Assembly (NCBI RefSeq): GCF_031755915.1
Contig: NC_083389.1
Location: 17,539,001-17,603,000, forward strand
Reading direction: 5' to 3'
DNA: 64,000 nt
From: Ziziphus jujuba
Taxonomy: Eukaryota > Streptophyta > Magnoliopsida > Rosales > Rhamnaceae
Shown: piece by piece, positions 35,504-47,499 of the stretch
How the letters are laid out: every line of letters starts with the position of its first letter
Position numbering within the stretch: the first letter of the stretch is position 1
Program-made: the position numbers and the translations under genes
Notes under the pieces: model-generated
Told to the model about the DNA's origin: nothing
The model's input: the letters and a program-made list of their open reading frames with translations, nothing else
Database searches by the model: none

Positions 35504-35718
35504 TCATAGAGTCTTGATTCTCTCCTCCCTTTTGGTTCATATGTGTCTGTCTCTAAGCTTTCTTCCCCTATAGTAAAACTGAAGCAGCTAGCTAGGAAGT
35601 CTTTGAACAATGGCAATCCTCTGCACCATGCAGTTCAAGACATTGGGTCAGAAAACACAGAAATCCCTACGGTCGAGGAGGCGGGCCTTAATCGCCCCCC
35701 CCCCCCCCCCCATTCGCC

Positions 35719-38700
35719 ATGAGTTTAATAGCTTGGAACTACCGAGGCCTGGGAAAAGCCTCAGCAGTGCAAGGTTTGCTAAACCTCATTAGAAAATCCT
35801 CCCCGCTTGGTTTATTTCTCATCGAAACCAAAGCGACTAAAGAGAAGATGCTTAGAATCGCCAAGAGGCTTTATTTTGATTGTTCATGCATTGTGGAAGC
35901 GGATAACACCGCAGGAAGCTTAGCTCTTTTTTGGAACTCCGATCTTAACTGGACGGTGGTGCTAAATTGACCTCGATCATTAGGGTCAAGGCTACACTTT
36001 CCAATGAGGCTGTTTGTTTTTGTTGGTTTTGCTATTGTCCTGCGAAGAGGACCCTTAGAAGTAGCTTCTGGGTAGAGTTAGCTGATGCAGTTAAGACAGG
36101 AGGTGATATGTGGATGTGCATGGGTGACTTCAATGATGTCACGGGTCAGGAAGAAAAATTTGGAGGCAGGAAGGTTACTAGCAAATCTAATTTTTTTTCT
36201 AAGGAATTTCATGTTTCAGTTGGGGGCCATAGACGTCGGATTCAGTGGAGCCTCATATACTTGGTGCAATAGAAGGTGGGGACATCAGAACATAAGAGAG
36301 CGCCTTTATAGAGTCATCGTTAGCCTTGCATGGAAAACTTACTTTAGCCAAGCAGGAGTTTTTCACTTGCCTCCCGCAGGGTTTGACCACTTCCTTATCC
36401 AACTCTATCTGAAACAAGATCATCCTTACCAACCTCAGCCTTTTCGATTTTTAGAAGCATGGATTCGTGACCCTTCCTGTGAGAAAACTTTTAAGGAGGC
36501 TTGGTTGTGCAACTCTCAGGCCAGACAGCGAATTCCTCTTTATGTTTGAGTTGCCAACATAGCCTTAGCCTTGAAGAATTGGAATAAGAACAGTTTTGGG
36601 TATTGCCAAACCCAATTAAAGGATCTAGAGCACCAACTGGATCATTTGGCCAACCCCCCCCCCCTTCAGAAGAAAATATTAGAGCTCTTCACGTGGTCTA
36701 ATATGACATTGATGAATGGAGACTCAGGCTCGAGCTAGTGCTACGTCAAAAGTCTAGGGATTTGTGGCTTAAGGCAGGGGACCGAAATTCCAAGTTCTTC
36801 CATGCTTTGTTGATTGATAAAAGGGGGAGGAATTTTATCGCTAGTATTAAGGATGATTCTGGTACTTGGTTGCATTCTAGGCAGGAGATTGGATACTTTC
36901 TAACATGAAATTTCGAAGAGCTATTTCATCTAGAGCCCACAGTTTATTGTGACAGATTAGATGACTTCTTCCAAGGAGGGATTACCAGGATAGACACTAT
37001 CCTTACAGCAAAGGAAATTCACAGAATTGTTAAAAGCATGCATCCCATCAAAGGCCCCGGGCCTGATGGGATGCTTGCTATTTTCTATTGGACATATTGG
37101 CACACGATGGGAGCAGATGTCATAACAATGATACAAAATGCTTACAGGTCAGCTCTCATTCCCAGAGCTATTAATAGGACTTTTTTGGTTTTAATTCCCA
37201 AGGTCAAGCAAATCTTGATTTTTAATCACATCAGACCTATTAGTCTCTGCAATTTAGTGTATAAGATCTTTTCTAAGTTAATCGTAAAAAGAATCAAATC
37301 TTTTTTGAATAAGATTATATCCCTTTCAATCTGCTTTTATTCCGAATCGTTGGATTGGTGAAAACTCGATCCTAGTAAATGAACATATTCACACGATGAA
37401 GATGACAAAGAGCAGCAATGGTCTGGTAGGTTTCAAAATTGACATGTCCAAAGCCTATGACCGAGTTGATTGGGGCTTCCTAACCAAAATCATCGCGAAA
37501 CTTGGCTTTTCTCGCAAGATCAATGACCTGATTCTAGGATGCATTTCTATCGATTCGGCGGAGTTATTATTAAACGGGAGTGTTTTCAGCAAAATCACAG
37601 TGCAACAAGGTCTAAGACAGGGGATCCGCTTCCCCTTATCTTTTCATCTTGTATTCTGAGTTATTATCAAGGATGTTGTTCAAGCTTGAAAGGGATGGCA
37701 AAATACATGGGATTAAGATCGGCAGAACAAGACCAGCTATATCCCACTTGTTCTTTGCAGACGACATCCTCCTATTTTGTAAGGCTAATTCAGAGGAAGT
37801 AAATGAAATCAAAAATAGTCTACATCTCTACTACAAATGGTCTAGACAGAGAATAAACAATGCAAAATCTGGATGTTTCTTCTCCAAAAATACTTCTGCG
37901 AAAGTTAGGATGAGCATCAAAGCTCTCTTTGATCTCTCAGATCTCCCAGAAGATGCCAGATATCTTGGAAATCCCTTGTTTGGTAACAAAAAACATTCAA
38001 AGGACTACGAGGAGCTAAGAATCAAGATTGAAGCTAAACTGCAAGGCTGGAAATCAAAATTGCTTTCTCAAGCTGGTAAATACACCCTCATCAAGTCAGT
38101 AGTTACTGCTCTTCCTCTTTACGCAATGTCCACAGTAAAGCTCCCTTCGTTATGGTGCAAAAAACATAGAGAATTTGGCAATTAAGTTTCTATGGGATCA
38201 AGGAAGGAACAACAGGACTTTCATTCCCGTTTCTTGGTCACGGGTTTGCCAACCAAAAAAGGTAGGAGGGCTTGACTTAAGGAGGTTGACAGACATGAAC
38301 ATGGCTCTTCTCAGTGAATTAGCCTGGCACTTAAGGACCAACGAGAATAGAGTGTGGGTACAAGCCCTGAAAGCCAAATATTGCAGTGGTAAACCTTTCA
38401 TGTCATGCCCTTTCACAAAGAACGGTTCTCGGGCTTGGAAAGGCATCCTCAAGTCTAGAAAACTTCTTTCCAATGGTCTTTGCTTTAGAGTGGGGAAAGG
38501 TGATAAGATCAACTTTTAGGAGGATCCCTAGATCCCTAACAACCTCAATTTCAAGCCCCAACCGCTTTCGGAAGCCAATAGGACCAAATTTGGTATGGTT
38601 GACTCTCTAAAATGCTCGAATGGAAACTAGAATACCCTGAAGCTTCATAATCTATTCGATGAAGAAACTGTCAAAAACATTGGCAAAATCCCTTCTTTCA

Positions 38701-39422
38701 ATCATTTAGAGGATAAACTCATTTGGTGTGGGAATAACAAAGGCATTTTTTCGGTAAAGTCTACTTTTAAGATGGAATTTTGGAGTGGGTTTCGGGCTAA
38801 TCTATGGTGGAAGTTTCTTTGGTCATCCAAGATCCACGACAGGCAGAAGTTTTTCTTATGGAAATTGTACAATAGGGGTTTATCCACTTTTGGGAATTTG
38901 CTAAACCGTAATATTCTTGTAAGCGACAAAGACTGCATATACGGTTGTGGGTGCATCAAGTCGGATAATCATCTCTTTTCTCACTGCCAAGTAGCCAAAG
39001 CTTTGTAGTTTGTGCTCCCGTGTAGTATCAAATGGGATGATTTCGAAGATTCCTCAGTTGAGGACAAACTTCAGTTATTTGTCAATCCAACAAGATACCT
39101 GCAAGTGCACTCAGTTGACAAAGAAGACTTCTTTTTATATGCCTCTCTCCTGCTTGCACAGCTGTGGAAAATTAGAAATTTAACCAAGCACGAAAACAAA
39201 GTTTTCAATCTGGACAACATTGTCAACCTCCTTAGGGTTAGATTTGCAGAGCTTAAGGCTTCGATCTCCAAGGAGAACTTTGAAACACATGCAATTAGTG
39301 TTAGTAGGGGCTTATGGAGGAAACCACCTGCTCACTTCATAAAGATTAATTATGATGCTGCAGTGAAAGATGGTTTTAACACCATCAGTGCTATCGCCAG
39401 AGATCATGAGGCAAGGTTTTAA
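35719..39422 (+). pseudogene. LINE ORF2 remnant (endonuclease, reverse transcriptase, RNase H)
   Basis: Part of the LINE. Endonuclease residues visible: N in WNYRGLG, E in FLIETK, GDFND, and the DH in FDHFLIQL. The RT keeps the Asp of KAYDRVDW and the ADD of FADDILL, but frameshifts lie between (after 35968, 36272, 36549, 37361 and 37659) and the GLRQGDP box is broken by one. The RNase H-like C-terminus begins IKINYDAAV and is frameshifted soon after at 39420. Function is inferred from the family; this copy is dead. Confidence 0.92.
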
Positions 39423-39900
39423 AAATCAAGGTTGGTCATCTCCAAATGGACTTGGTGGAGTTAGCTGAAGCCTACGGCATTCTTCATGGTTTATATTTAG
39501 CAAAGGAGGAAGGGTGGAAGCAGGTGTGTTTGGAGTCAGATGCGAGGAATGTCATTGTGAACATCCTTAATCAAGATCTCCACTCCACTCACTAATTGGC
39601 CACAGGGGTTATTTCTGAAATTCATCATTTGAATGCTTACTTTCAGGATGTATTATTTAGTTGGGTCCTTACGGAGGCCAACTTCCTAGCCCATTTTATT
39701 AGTGGCTGGTGTCATCATAACAATTGTTGTGGTTTTTTGTGTCTAGATGCCCTCCCTAGCAATTTCTCTTGTTTGCTGCCCAAAAGATGAGTCTTCTTGA
39801 CATCTCCCATTCGTACGCTTTTGGCTATGGGTGTTTTGGGTTGTTTGTAAACCTTGTTTCCAAGCCAAAAAAAAAAAAAAAAAAAGATTTCAATATAACT

Positions 39901-40800
39901 TTTTTTTTTTCCTTTTCTTTTTGATGGAAAGTTTCGATATCGCCTTAGTCACCAAAAAAAGAAAAAAAAAATGTTTCAGTATAACCTTAGTGCATGCACT
40001 CGACTATAGTATAACAGAACTAACGGTCGTGTTAATTTTGCGGACGACTATGAATTTGAAGGGAATATTATTGACATCGACAATAGTCAGAAACTACCAT
40101 AATTTATTTGTTTGTTATTCATTATTATTTTTTTATTTATTCAGAACTGCCATAAATTACATAATGGCAAATAATGTGGAGAAAAGTCATTTTTTATTTG
40201 ATGAATTTCCTCCACGAGTTCCCCACGGCAAATTTCAATGGAGTTTATTTCAATTAGACTGCTAAAGTTCAGTATAATTAGTTAATTAGAAATCGAACCC
40301 ATCAATCAATCCAAGTATATTATTTACAAGGTTCCCGATGGCGATAATGTACTTGCTTTTGAGTTTTTTGTACGGTGATGAAGATGGTGTCAATATATTA
40401 ATGGAGAGAGCTTGTTATTTTTCCAAAAGGTAATGTCTGGAGAAAAACAACATCCATTAATTCTGTCGCACACAACAAAAGCACCCTACGTAACTATCAT
40501 TTAAGATACATTATTCATGCCCTAAATTGTAGGACTTGTATAAATCTTCCTTCCATGCATGCATGAAAGACTTGTTGATAATCAAGATTCACTAAAACCA
40601 TTAAAAAAATTTAATAGAGTGAGGTTGAAAATATAGTGGTATATATATATATATATATATATATTCCATGTACTAACTTGTAGGACTTGTATAAATCTTT
40701 TTTTCATGGATGCATAAAAGACTTGTTGATAATCAGGATTTACTAAAGTGAATAAAAAATTTAAGTAGCGTGAGGTTGACAATATAATGGTATATATGGT
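39901..40800. repeat. Duplicated segment 1, right part (after the LINE)
   Basis: Collinear with 43575-44310: poly(T), GAAAGTTTC, ATGTTT(C/A)A(G/A)TATAACC, AACGGTCGTG, GACTATGAATTTGAAGG, ATTGACATCGA, TCATTTTTTATTTGATGAA, CCCACGGCAAATTT and TTTATTTCAATTAGACTGCT. Within it, a tandem duplication of about 150 bp (40527-40660 and 40678-40798, each with TAGGACTTGTATAAATCTT and GACTTGTTGATAATCA) is specific to this copy. A possible short protein remnant (NGRVNFADDYEFEG near 40020) is seen in both copies but recognised in no family. Confidence 0.9.
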
Positions 40801-41029
40801 TGATGCAAAAAATTCAACCTCCAATATGTCTTTCAATTTGATGTTAGTCAAATTAACTAATCGTTCATCTAGTCAATTGTTGCATCAACCAACGGTTCAT
40901 CAATTGAACCACTTGACCGTCTAGTCGACCACTGTATAACTAACCACTGCTCCGTCTAACTAAACCATCTATTTGTTTACTTTTAGCCACTATCGAACTA
41001 CTAACTTACATCCAAAGATAAAGTTAAGA

Positions 41030-41779
41030 TGTGACAACTAGTGTGGGAAGGTGCGAGAAGCACTTGCAAGCTATCTGATGTCCAATCTTATATCATCCAA
41101 GTATGGAATAGAGGATGATTCAAATGTAATGATAGTCACATTCATAACACCGAGACCTTTTTAAAGAAGTTGACTTTAGGATTCAAAAGAATTTTAAAGT
41201 TAAGAGTGTTCAATGAGAGTGGTTAAAGAATATATGACCCCTTAGGAAGGCCTAAACAAAAAAATCTCATACCCAATGAAATAGAATAAATTAGAAATAA
41301 TATTGGTAGAGAATAACAAGTTTTCCAATGGAAACGGGATATTACAAATGGTATCAGAATCTGTACTTAGCCGGAAGTATGCTAAAGAGGACGCTGGACC
41401 GCCAAGGAGGGGGGGTGGATTGTGACAACCAATATAATAGGGTGCAAAAGGCATTGGCAAGCTATTTTGTATACAATCCCACATCACAAGAGTGTGAAAT
41501 GGGGGATGGCTCTAATGTAATTATAGCCACTTTTATGACGCTGGAGCTATTTTAGTGTGGTTGGCTTCAAAATTCAAATAACCCTCTAAGAAGCTCTAAA
41601 CCCAAAAAAAAAAAAAAAAGTCAAACTAAGTACAATGGCTAAATTGGAGACAATATAGAAAGTGACAGGTTTGCCAGTGGAAGCTCTTAACAAAAAAATT
41701 GCTTATTGAGTAGCAGTGGCTAAATTGAGACAATATCGACAGAGAATGACAAGTCCACCTGTGGGGGTGGGATATTACA
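41030..41779 (+). mobile_element. Complete miniature LTR retroelement (TRIM-like)
   Basis: LTR1 41030-41346 and LTR2 41421-41779 both start TGTGACAAC and end GGGATATTACA. Between them are only 74 bases: primer site TGGTATCAGAATC (41349), complementary to the 3' end of initiator Met-tRNA, then GAGGACGCTGGAC and a polypurine tract CCAAGGAGGGGGGGTGG (41402-41418). LTRs have diverged and LTR2 is longer by insertions. No ORF belongs to it, so it depends on another element's proteins. Flanks TAAGA/TAAAC may be a degraded 5-bp target duplication. Confidence 0.92.
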
Positions 41780-42489
41780 TAAACCCTCAGAGTACTAATG
41801 TGGTGCTGGCTAAAGACACTCCAATGCTTAAATTAAAAATCAAATATGGTGTTTTATAGAAGAGATAGTGGAGAGAATATTTTAGATCGTATCATTCTTA
41901 GAGAAGTAAGAGCTACTTATAAAAGCATCTGGACCTTTGAAGATGGTAGTGCCATTTGATTTGAATTCATCGGATCATACAGTAAACCATGGAAAAATCA
42001 TGTGATATTACCTGTTATCTTTAGATATTGTTCAAATAAGAATTAGCTAGTTTAAATATAGATCGTATTTATTATCGTTCGAATTTGAAGCGTACGAAGA
42101 CTTCGCTCTGTGACATCCATGATATTGATAGTATACATTTATCAAATCAATTCCTGGTCGAGTAAACAAAACCAATCCCTAGTGTAGTAGACGAGACCAA
42201 TTTCTGATTTAGTAGATGAGTCCTAGTCAAATATACAAGATTATTTCCTAATATGGTAGCCGAGACCAATCTTTAGACTATTTGACTGTCATTGCCTCTA
42301 TATTTAGTGGTCTTTAAAGATAGATGGTTATGATTACGCCATGTGTCTTGAGCTTATTTTTCCTACAACATATATATAATAGCAGCCAGGGTAAAATAAA
42401 ATCCTTTTTCAGCCCTTGAATCCGATCAATGGTGAGTACATTTTTAAATTTCAACTTTTGAAGAAATGCAATAGTTAACTAAATCGATA
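41780..42489. other. Intergenic DNA, no gene seen
   Basis: Non-coding, moderately complex. It holds a loose repeat around ACCAATYYCTRRT...TAGTAGAYGAG (42140-42260). No function can be assigned. Confidence 0.5.
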
Positions 42490-43060
42490 TAATGTTAGCC
42501 TATGTAAGGTTCACTTTACTTTGTTAAACTAAGATCCATCCTTGATAACAATTAGATCACATCAAGAAGTAAAATTTAAAATTCAAAAAAGTGATCAAAT
42601 ATAATTTCAGTAAAATATTAAAACCCTATTTAAGGAAAATGAATATTGTTGGACCGATGATTTATAAATTTAATTTTCAATCTCAGTTCTTAATGCGATC
42701 TAAGGATTAAAATAAAAAAAGATATCATGTTACTACTCATATTAAAAACCATTTGAATATACAAATATAGTCATGCTTAAATAAGATCCTTAATATTAGG
42801 ACTAACATGAGGCATTTCTTTTTTAGTTTTTAAATCGCATTAGAAACTGAAATTTAAAATTATATTTATTAATCATCGAATTTCTATATAGTTTATTCTT
42901 TCTAAATAGGATTTTTGTGTGTTACTAAACTCATATTTAATTATTTTTTAAATTTTAAATATTAATTTTTGATGTCATTCAATTATTATAAAAATTAGAC
43001 TTTAGTTTAATAAAATAAGATAAACGTTATTTAAGACTTTGAATATAAATCTATATATAT
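42490..43060. repeat. Two copies of the dispersed AT-rich repeat in head-to-head arrangement
   Basis: 42495-42740 matches 18555-18800 in the same orientation; 42780-43060 is a copy in the other orientation (AAGTCCTTAATATTAGG..., ending TTTAATAAAATAAGATAAACGTTA). Together they form a large imperfect inverted repeat around 42760. Confidence 0.75.
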
Positions 43061-43070
43061 ATATATATAT

Positions 43071-43193
43071 ATAGTCTATCTATAGTGCAGACATCAGCAC
43101 GTTTTTATCATGCGGTCAATATTGACGACGGCTTCTTTAAAAAGCATCATCAATACTGAAATCCGCACTATATGGTGTAGACCGTCCCACTAT
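43071..43193. mobile_element. Small inverted-repeat element (MITE-like)
   Basis: Left TAGTCTATCTATAGTGCAGA and, on the minus strand, right GGTCTACACCATATAGTGCG give imperfect TIRs, with a further short pairing inside. It is absent at the matching position in duplicated segment 1, where the (TA)n tract is followed directly by AGCAACCGAATCC-type sequence; it was inserted in segment 2 after duplication, or lost from segment 1. Confidence 0.65.
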
Positions 43194-43299
43194 AAAATTT
43201 TCTTATATATATATCATAGATACATATAGAATTATGTGAAAAGTCATATTGGATGAAAATCATTTCGATGAAAGTCATATTTAAGCTTGGAGGGATATC

Positions 43300-43337
43300 T
43301 TTCATATCTTTCGAGATCCACCCTACAATATAGGGTC

Positions 43338-43374
<37 letters not shown>

Positions 43375-43782
43375 GAGTAACCAATATACACACACACACA
43401 CACAGAGTAACCAAAATCCTAGGCTGTTATGAAGCCTACATTACGTCATTGTCAATTGAATTTTACTTTTAGCCATAAATATGTTAAGCAGTTTCGCATG
43501 GACCTAAAAGATAGCTAAAAAGTCTATAAATGTACAGAAGTATAATACCGGTTCATTAGTTAAGTTTGAAGTTTCAATACAACTTTTTTTTTTTTTTTTT
43601 TCATTGGAAAGTTTCAATATAACTTTATTTTCTCCAAAAAAAAAAAAAATGTTTAAATATAACCTCAGTACATGCACATGAAATATAGTATAATGGAATG
43701 AACGGTCGTGCTAATTTTGCGGGCGACTATGAATTTGAAGGCTATATTATTGACATCGATAATGGTCAGAAACTGCCACAAT

Positions 43783-43813
<31 letters not shown>

Positions 43814-44310
43814 TTATTATTATTATTATTTTATCATTCAGAGCTGCCATGAATTACACAATGACGATGATGCAGAAGTCATTTTTTATTTGATGAACCT
43901 TGAGCCCCCACGGCAAATTTTAATATAATTTATTTCAATTAGACTGCTGAAGTTTAGGATAATTAGTTAATTAGAGGTGGAACCCGTCAATCAGTCTTAT
44001 TCACAAGGTTCACGATCATGTACCTGCTTTTGAATTTTTTTGTACGGTGATGAAGAATGTGTCAATTTATAAATGGAGAGAGCTTGTTATTTTTCCAAAC
44101 AGTAACATCTTGAGAAAAAAGACAACGATTAATTTCTCCTGCACGCAACAAAATCACCCTACGTAACTATCATTTAAGATCATACATGCGCTGATTTGTA
44201 GGACTTGTATAAATCTTCCTTGCATGCATGAAAGATTTGTTCATAATCAGGATTCACTAAAGTCAATAAAAATTTAAATAGAGTAAGGTTGATGATATAT
44301 CACTATGTAT
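43300..44310. repeat. Duplicated segment 2 (paralogue without the LINE)
   Basis: Collinear with 33800-34010 plus 39901-40800. At the LINE position it reads AAGTTTGAAGTTTCAATACA followed directly by ACT and a T-run, i.e. one copy of the target sequence. It carries its own expansions: two (CA)n blocks (43357-43374 and 43387-43403) and (TTTA)n-(TTA)n at 43784-43830. No gene. Confidence 0.9.
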
Positions 44311-44319
44311 ATAGTATTG

Positions 44320-44490
44320 GATAGACTCAAATCAAGCGTTGAATATTAGAATTAATATCTTTTTTTCAGCTTTTAAATCAAATTCAATATGAAATTTAAA
44401 ATTATATTTGTTAATCATCGGATTAAATAAGATTTTAGTATATCATGTAATGTATATTTGATAATATTTTAAATTTTAAATCATAATTTT
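44320..44490. repeat. Dispersed AT-rich repeat, partial copy
   Basis: GACTCAAATCAAGCGTTGAA, TTTAAATCAAATTC, AAATTATATTTGTTAATCATCGGA, TTTTAGTATATCATGTAATG and ATTTTAAATCATAATTTTTGATATGATTCAA correspond to the minus-orientation copies at 33.6 and 42.8 kb. Confidence 0.7.
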
Positions 44491-44594
44491 TGATATGATT
44501 CAAAAGCTAAAAAAAACAAATCTAATGTTAATGTGAGTTTGACTCTATATAATATCTACCTCTCACATCATTGAAATTGAGGGTCGAAAGAACT

Positions 44595-44805
44595 AGGATC
44601 CTCTGCTTGTTTTTTTTCTATGCTTATTTATGCTTAACTTTGATTATAAACCATTGAATTTCAATTCATTGGATAAGATCAAACCATTTTATCACCAAAA
44701 AAAATTTTAAAAATAAATATTTCATTGTAAACATGTATTCAAATATGTTTGAAGTAAGAAAAAAAACATAAATATGTATACAAGAAAAAACAAGCAGAGG
44801 ATAAC
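44595..44805. mobile_element. MITE-like element, 211 bp
   Basis: Left AGGATCCTCTGCTTGTTTTT (44595) and the minus-strand right end GTTATCCTCTGCTTGTTTTT (44805) form TIRs that can be followed for about 35 bases with mismatches (inner ATTTATG). Non-coding body. CCATTTTATCACCAAAA occurs both inside (44684) and just outside (44813). Confidence 0.75.
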
Positions 44806-46348
44806 ATTTGACCATTTTATCACCAAAATTTTGGTAACTAATTATATGATAATTTTTTAATGATGTTAAATTGATATTGCTTTATATATATTGATAGATA
44901 AATCATTTAAAAATTATCAAATCATGGATAAAAAAATTTTGATAAAAAAAAAAATTGATCACTCTAGATTTATCCTAATATTATTATAATCTTAATGATA
45001 AAAAAATTAAAATAATTGCCAAATAGATTCGTGCTTCCTTAAATGAAAAGATAAAACCAATAAATTGTATTTTAGGTGAATTTGTTAAGATAATAAAAAT
45101 ATAATGATAATTTTTCTCAATATTTTAAATTTTTGAAAAATTTATTATTCAACTTGACATTAAAGCTAGATAACCATGTAGGAGAGGAATGTTAAGATAA
45201 TATATGTAAGTAGCTTAATCATGTCAAAAGAAAGAAAATACTTCTTAGAATTAATGAACGTATAGGAGGTGATGTAACAACTTATATAAAATTTTTAAGT
45301 AGCCTAATTTTATTTAGACCTATTTTTGAATTTTTTTAGTGAACTTATATGGCGAAAAGGCATCGTTGAATGGCATTTCTGCTTGAAAATTTGCATGAAA
45401 TGTACAACCAATAGTTGGATCCTAGGCATCATTGAATGGCATTTCTGCTTGAAAATTTGCATGAAATGTACAACTAATAGTTGGATCCTTGATGAACTTA
45501 ATTCATTCATGCTTGCAAGTTGCAAGTCTCATAATTATTAATTTGCTATTCTTTTGGGCGCCATGGGCATGGTATCTTGTACGACAGTACGAAGAAACTT
45601 TAATCGTCAAGCTGTTTCACCAAAAAAGTAAAACTTTAGCTACTTTTGCACCATTAATTCCTTTCAAACTTTTATACACAGAGAATTCCATGCAAGTTGC
45701 ATATATACAAATTAACCAAAACATCTCGAAATCGACTCTTGCATATACATTTTTGCAACGTTTTGTTCTGTTTTGTTTTTTTTTTTTTTTTTTCCCAGCG
45801 AATTGTGCGTCATGCATGTGCTCATTGAACAGATTGCGACTCTTTAAAAACAAAATAACGAAATGGAAATTAAAAAGTCCCTTGATTCTAGTGGGAAAAT
45901 ACCAATCACTATTTGGAATGCCTCATAGATTGAGAATATATATTTGTTTCTTCCCCGCACCGTCAGCTCCTTTTTCTCTTTTGTTTGTATTGTGTATGAT
46001 TGTATGTCTATAGGTTGTTGATATTTTTAATTTGTTTTCTTTATTTTGCTTAAACATTTTTGTATGTGCAAATTGATATACCTTTATTATTATTAATATG
46101 AGATTTTAATAAATATATATATATTGAGGCTAGCGCCATAGAGGAAAAGTACAAATTTAATAAGTATATTTTACGTGTATATATATATATATATGATGTT
46201 TCGCAGCTGACAATATATATATATATATATATATATTATGTATTATTTACTCTATTAATTTTTAATTCATTTTTTTGTGATAATTTTGTTTTGGTAATAA
46301 TTTATATATATATATATATATATCGGGGGTAATACATTCTCCCAACCT
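44806..46348. other. AT-rich intergenic DNA with a 66-bp tandem duplication
   Basis: No credible gene. The longest ORF (plus strand, 45489-46013) consists of leucine/isoleucine/phenylalanine-rich translation of AT-rich DNA without any motif. A 66-bp tandem duplication lies at 45361-45492. (TA)n tracts at 46176-46193, 46214-46236, 46304-46323 and 46381-46400. Confidence 0.55.
45361..45492. repeat. 66-bp tandem duplication
   Basis: CATCGTTGAATGGCATTTCT...AGTTGGATCCTAGG and CATCATTGAATGGCATTTCT...AGTTGGATCCTTGA follow each other with period 66 and only two or three differences inside. Confidence 0.92.
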
Positions 46349-47290
46349 AAAGTGCATTCAGCTCCAACCAAACTAAAGTATATATATATATATATATATG
46401 TATATGTATATCAACCATGCACTTAGTTCATAATATTCGGCATTTTTTCATTGACTTTTGTTAATTTAATTAACAACATTACTAAAATGTTTAGCATACA
46501 TAATAAATGATTTTTGTGTTAAAGAGGAAATTGGCGATACGAATTAATTACGGTAAAGTCAAAGCAAGCAGACTATAACAAACTTGTAAACTATCAATAG
46601 ATTTTCACTTTCAATTCAATAATTCTCATAAAGGCCAAATAAAGACATTCACCAGTATCACGACTTTAACGTCTGGCTAGGTTTCTTTTTTTAGGTTTTG
46701 GCTAGCCACGTCAATCGCCGCCCATAATTATTTGGAGGAAATTTAGGACAAAGTTAAGCTTCCATGAATCTCAAATTTAACATTCTTTCAACTCATTACA
46801 TAAATATGATGCACATAAAATTCTTTTTGCTATTTATCATCCATGGTATTGATTATCATTGATGAGACTTATTATAAGATAGTAAATACTAATTGGATTT
46901 ATTTAATTGTTTATTAATTTTTTATACTAAAAATCTGATTACATAAAATCAATCCCTTTTAATAGCCAATTAAATTGTCAAACAACATATGAGTTTCACT
47001 AGTAATTAATTACCAGAATTGACACATAACATAAAAAGCAACACGATTTCACAATATATAACTCCTTTGGATTGGCACAAAAAGAATTTTGAAAATATCC
47101 CATCTATTAAATTCTTAAACAAAAAGGTTGATGACTTTGTAAAATATTTGACTGTTACAAATGCTTATCCATTTTCCATTTTTTTTAAATAAAATATAAG
47201 AAACATATATTAATTACTAATAGATTATTTAAACATAAATTTAGGTTAAATCCATTAATAAAAACATGTATAATTATAATACATTAAAAA
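46349..47290. repeat. Diverged third copy of the 20.7-23.5-kb repeat
   Basis: Collinear with copy B from about 22374 onward and extending to its right flank: GCATTCAGCTCC, CATGCACTTAGTTCAT, GACTTTTGTTAATTTAATTA, GATTTTTGTGTTAAAGAGG, AAACTTGTAAACTATCAATA, CTCATAAAGGCCAAATAAAG, AAGTTAAGCTTCCATGAATC, ATCTATTAAATTCTTA, and past the end ATTACTAATAGATTATTT. Divergence is far higher than between A and B. Non-coding. Confidence 0.9.
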
Positions 47291-47499
47291 TATCAACAAC
47301 CTATAAACATACAAAAATGTTTAGGCAAAACAAAGAGAACAAATTAAAAATATCAACAACAGGAAAAAAGGAGCTGACAGCAAATTATCCTTGGATTTCA
47401 ATTTTTTTCACCAAGCAAATTAGTGAACTTCTATAATTAATAGAAAGGAGACATTAACAAACATTTTTATACTTAAAATAAAAGATGAGATTTGAATTT

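Larger units (their letters stand above)
34011..39884 (+). mobile_element. L1-type LINE, near full length, decayed
   Basis: About 5.9 kb between 16-bp direct repeats AGATTTCAATATAACT (33995-34010 and 39885-39900), ending in a poly(A) run (39867-39885). Contents in order on the plus strand: ORF1-like part with one zinc knuckle CYGCGIIGHGKRNC (34688-34729); endonuclease start MSLIAWNYRGLGKASAV (35719) and GDFNDV (36124); RT with KGPGPDGM (37050), KIDMSKAYDRVDW (37437), GLRQG (37609) and FADDILLF (37755); the zf-RVT-type region with LWSSKIHDRQKFFLWKL (38818); and an RNase H-like domain with KINYDAAVKDG (39343). At least ten stops or frameshifts, and C-runs at 35697-35711 and 36653-36664, break it. 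It cannot make its own machinery. Confidence 0.97.

Noticed and set aside
45489..46013. 174-residue plus-strand ORF
   Set aside because: Composition is that of translated AT-rich DNA with a poly(F) run from a T-tract; it overlaps a tandem duplication and shows no domain.
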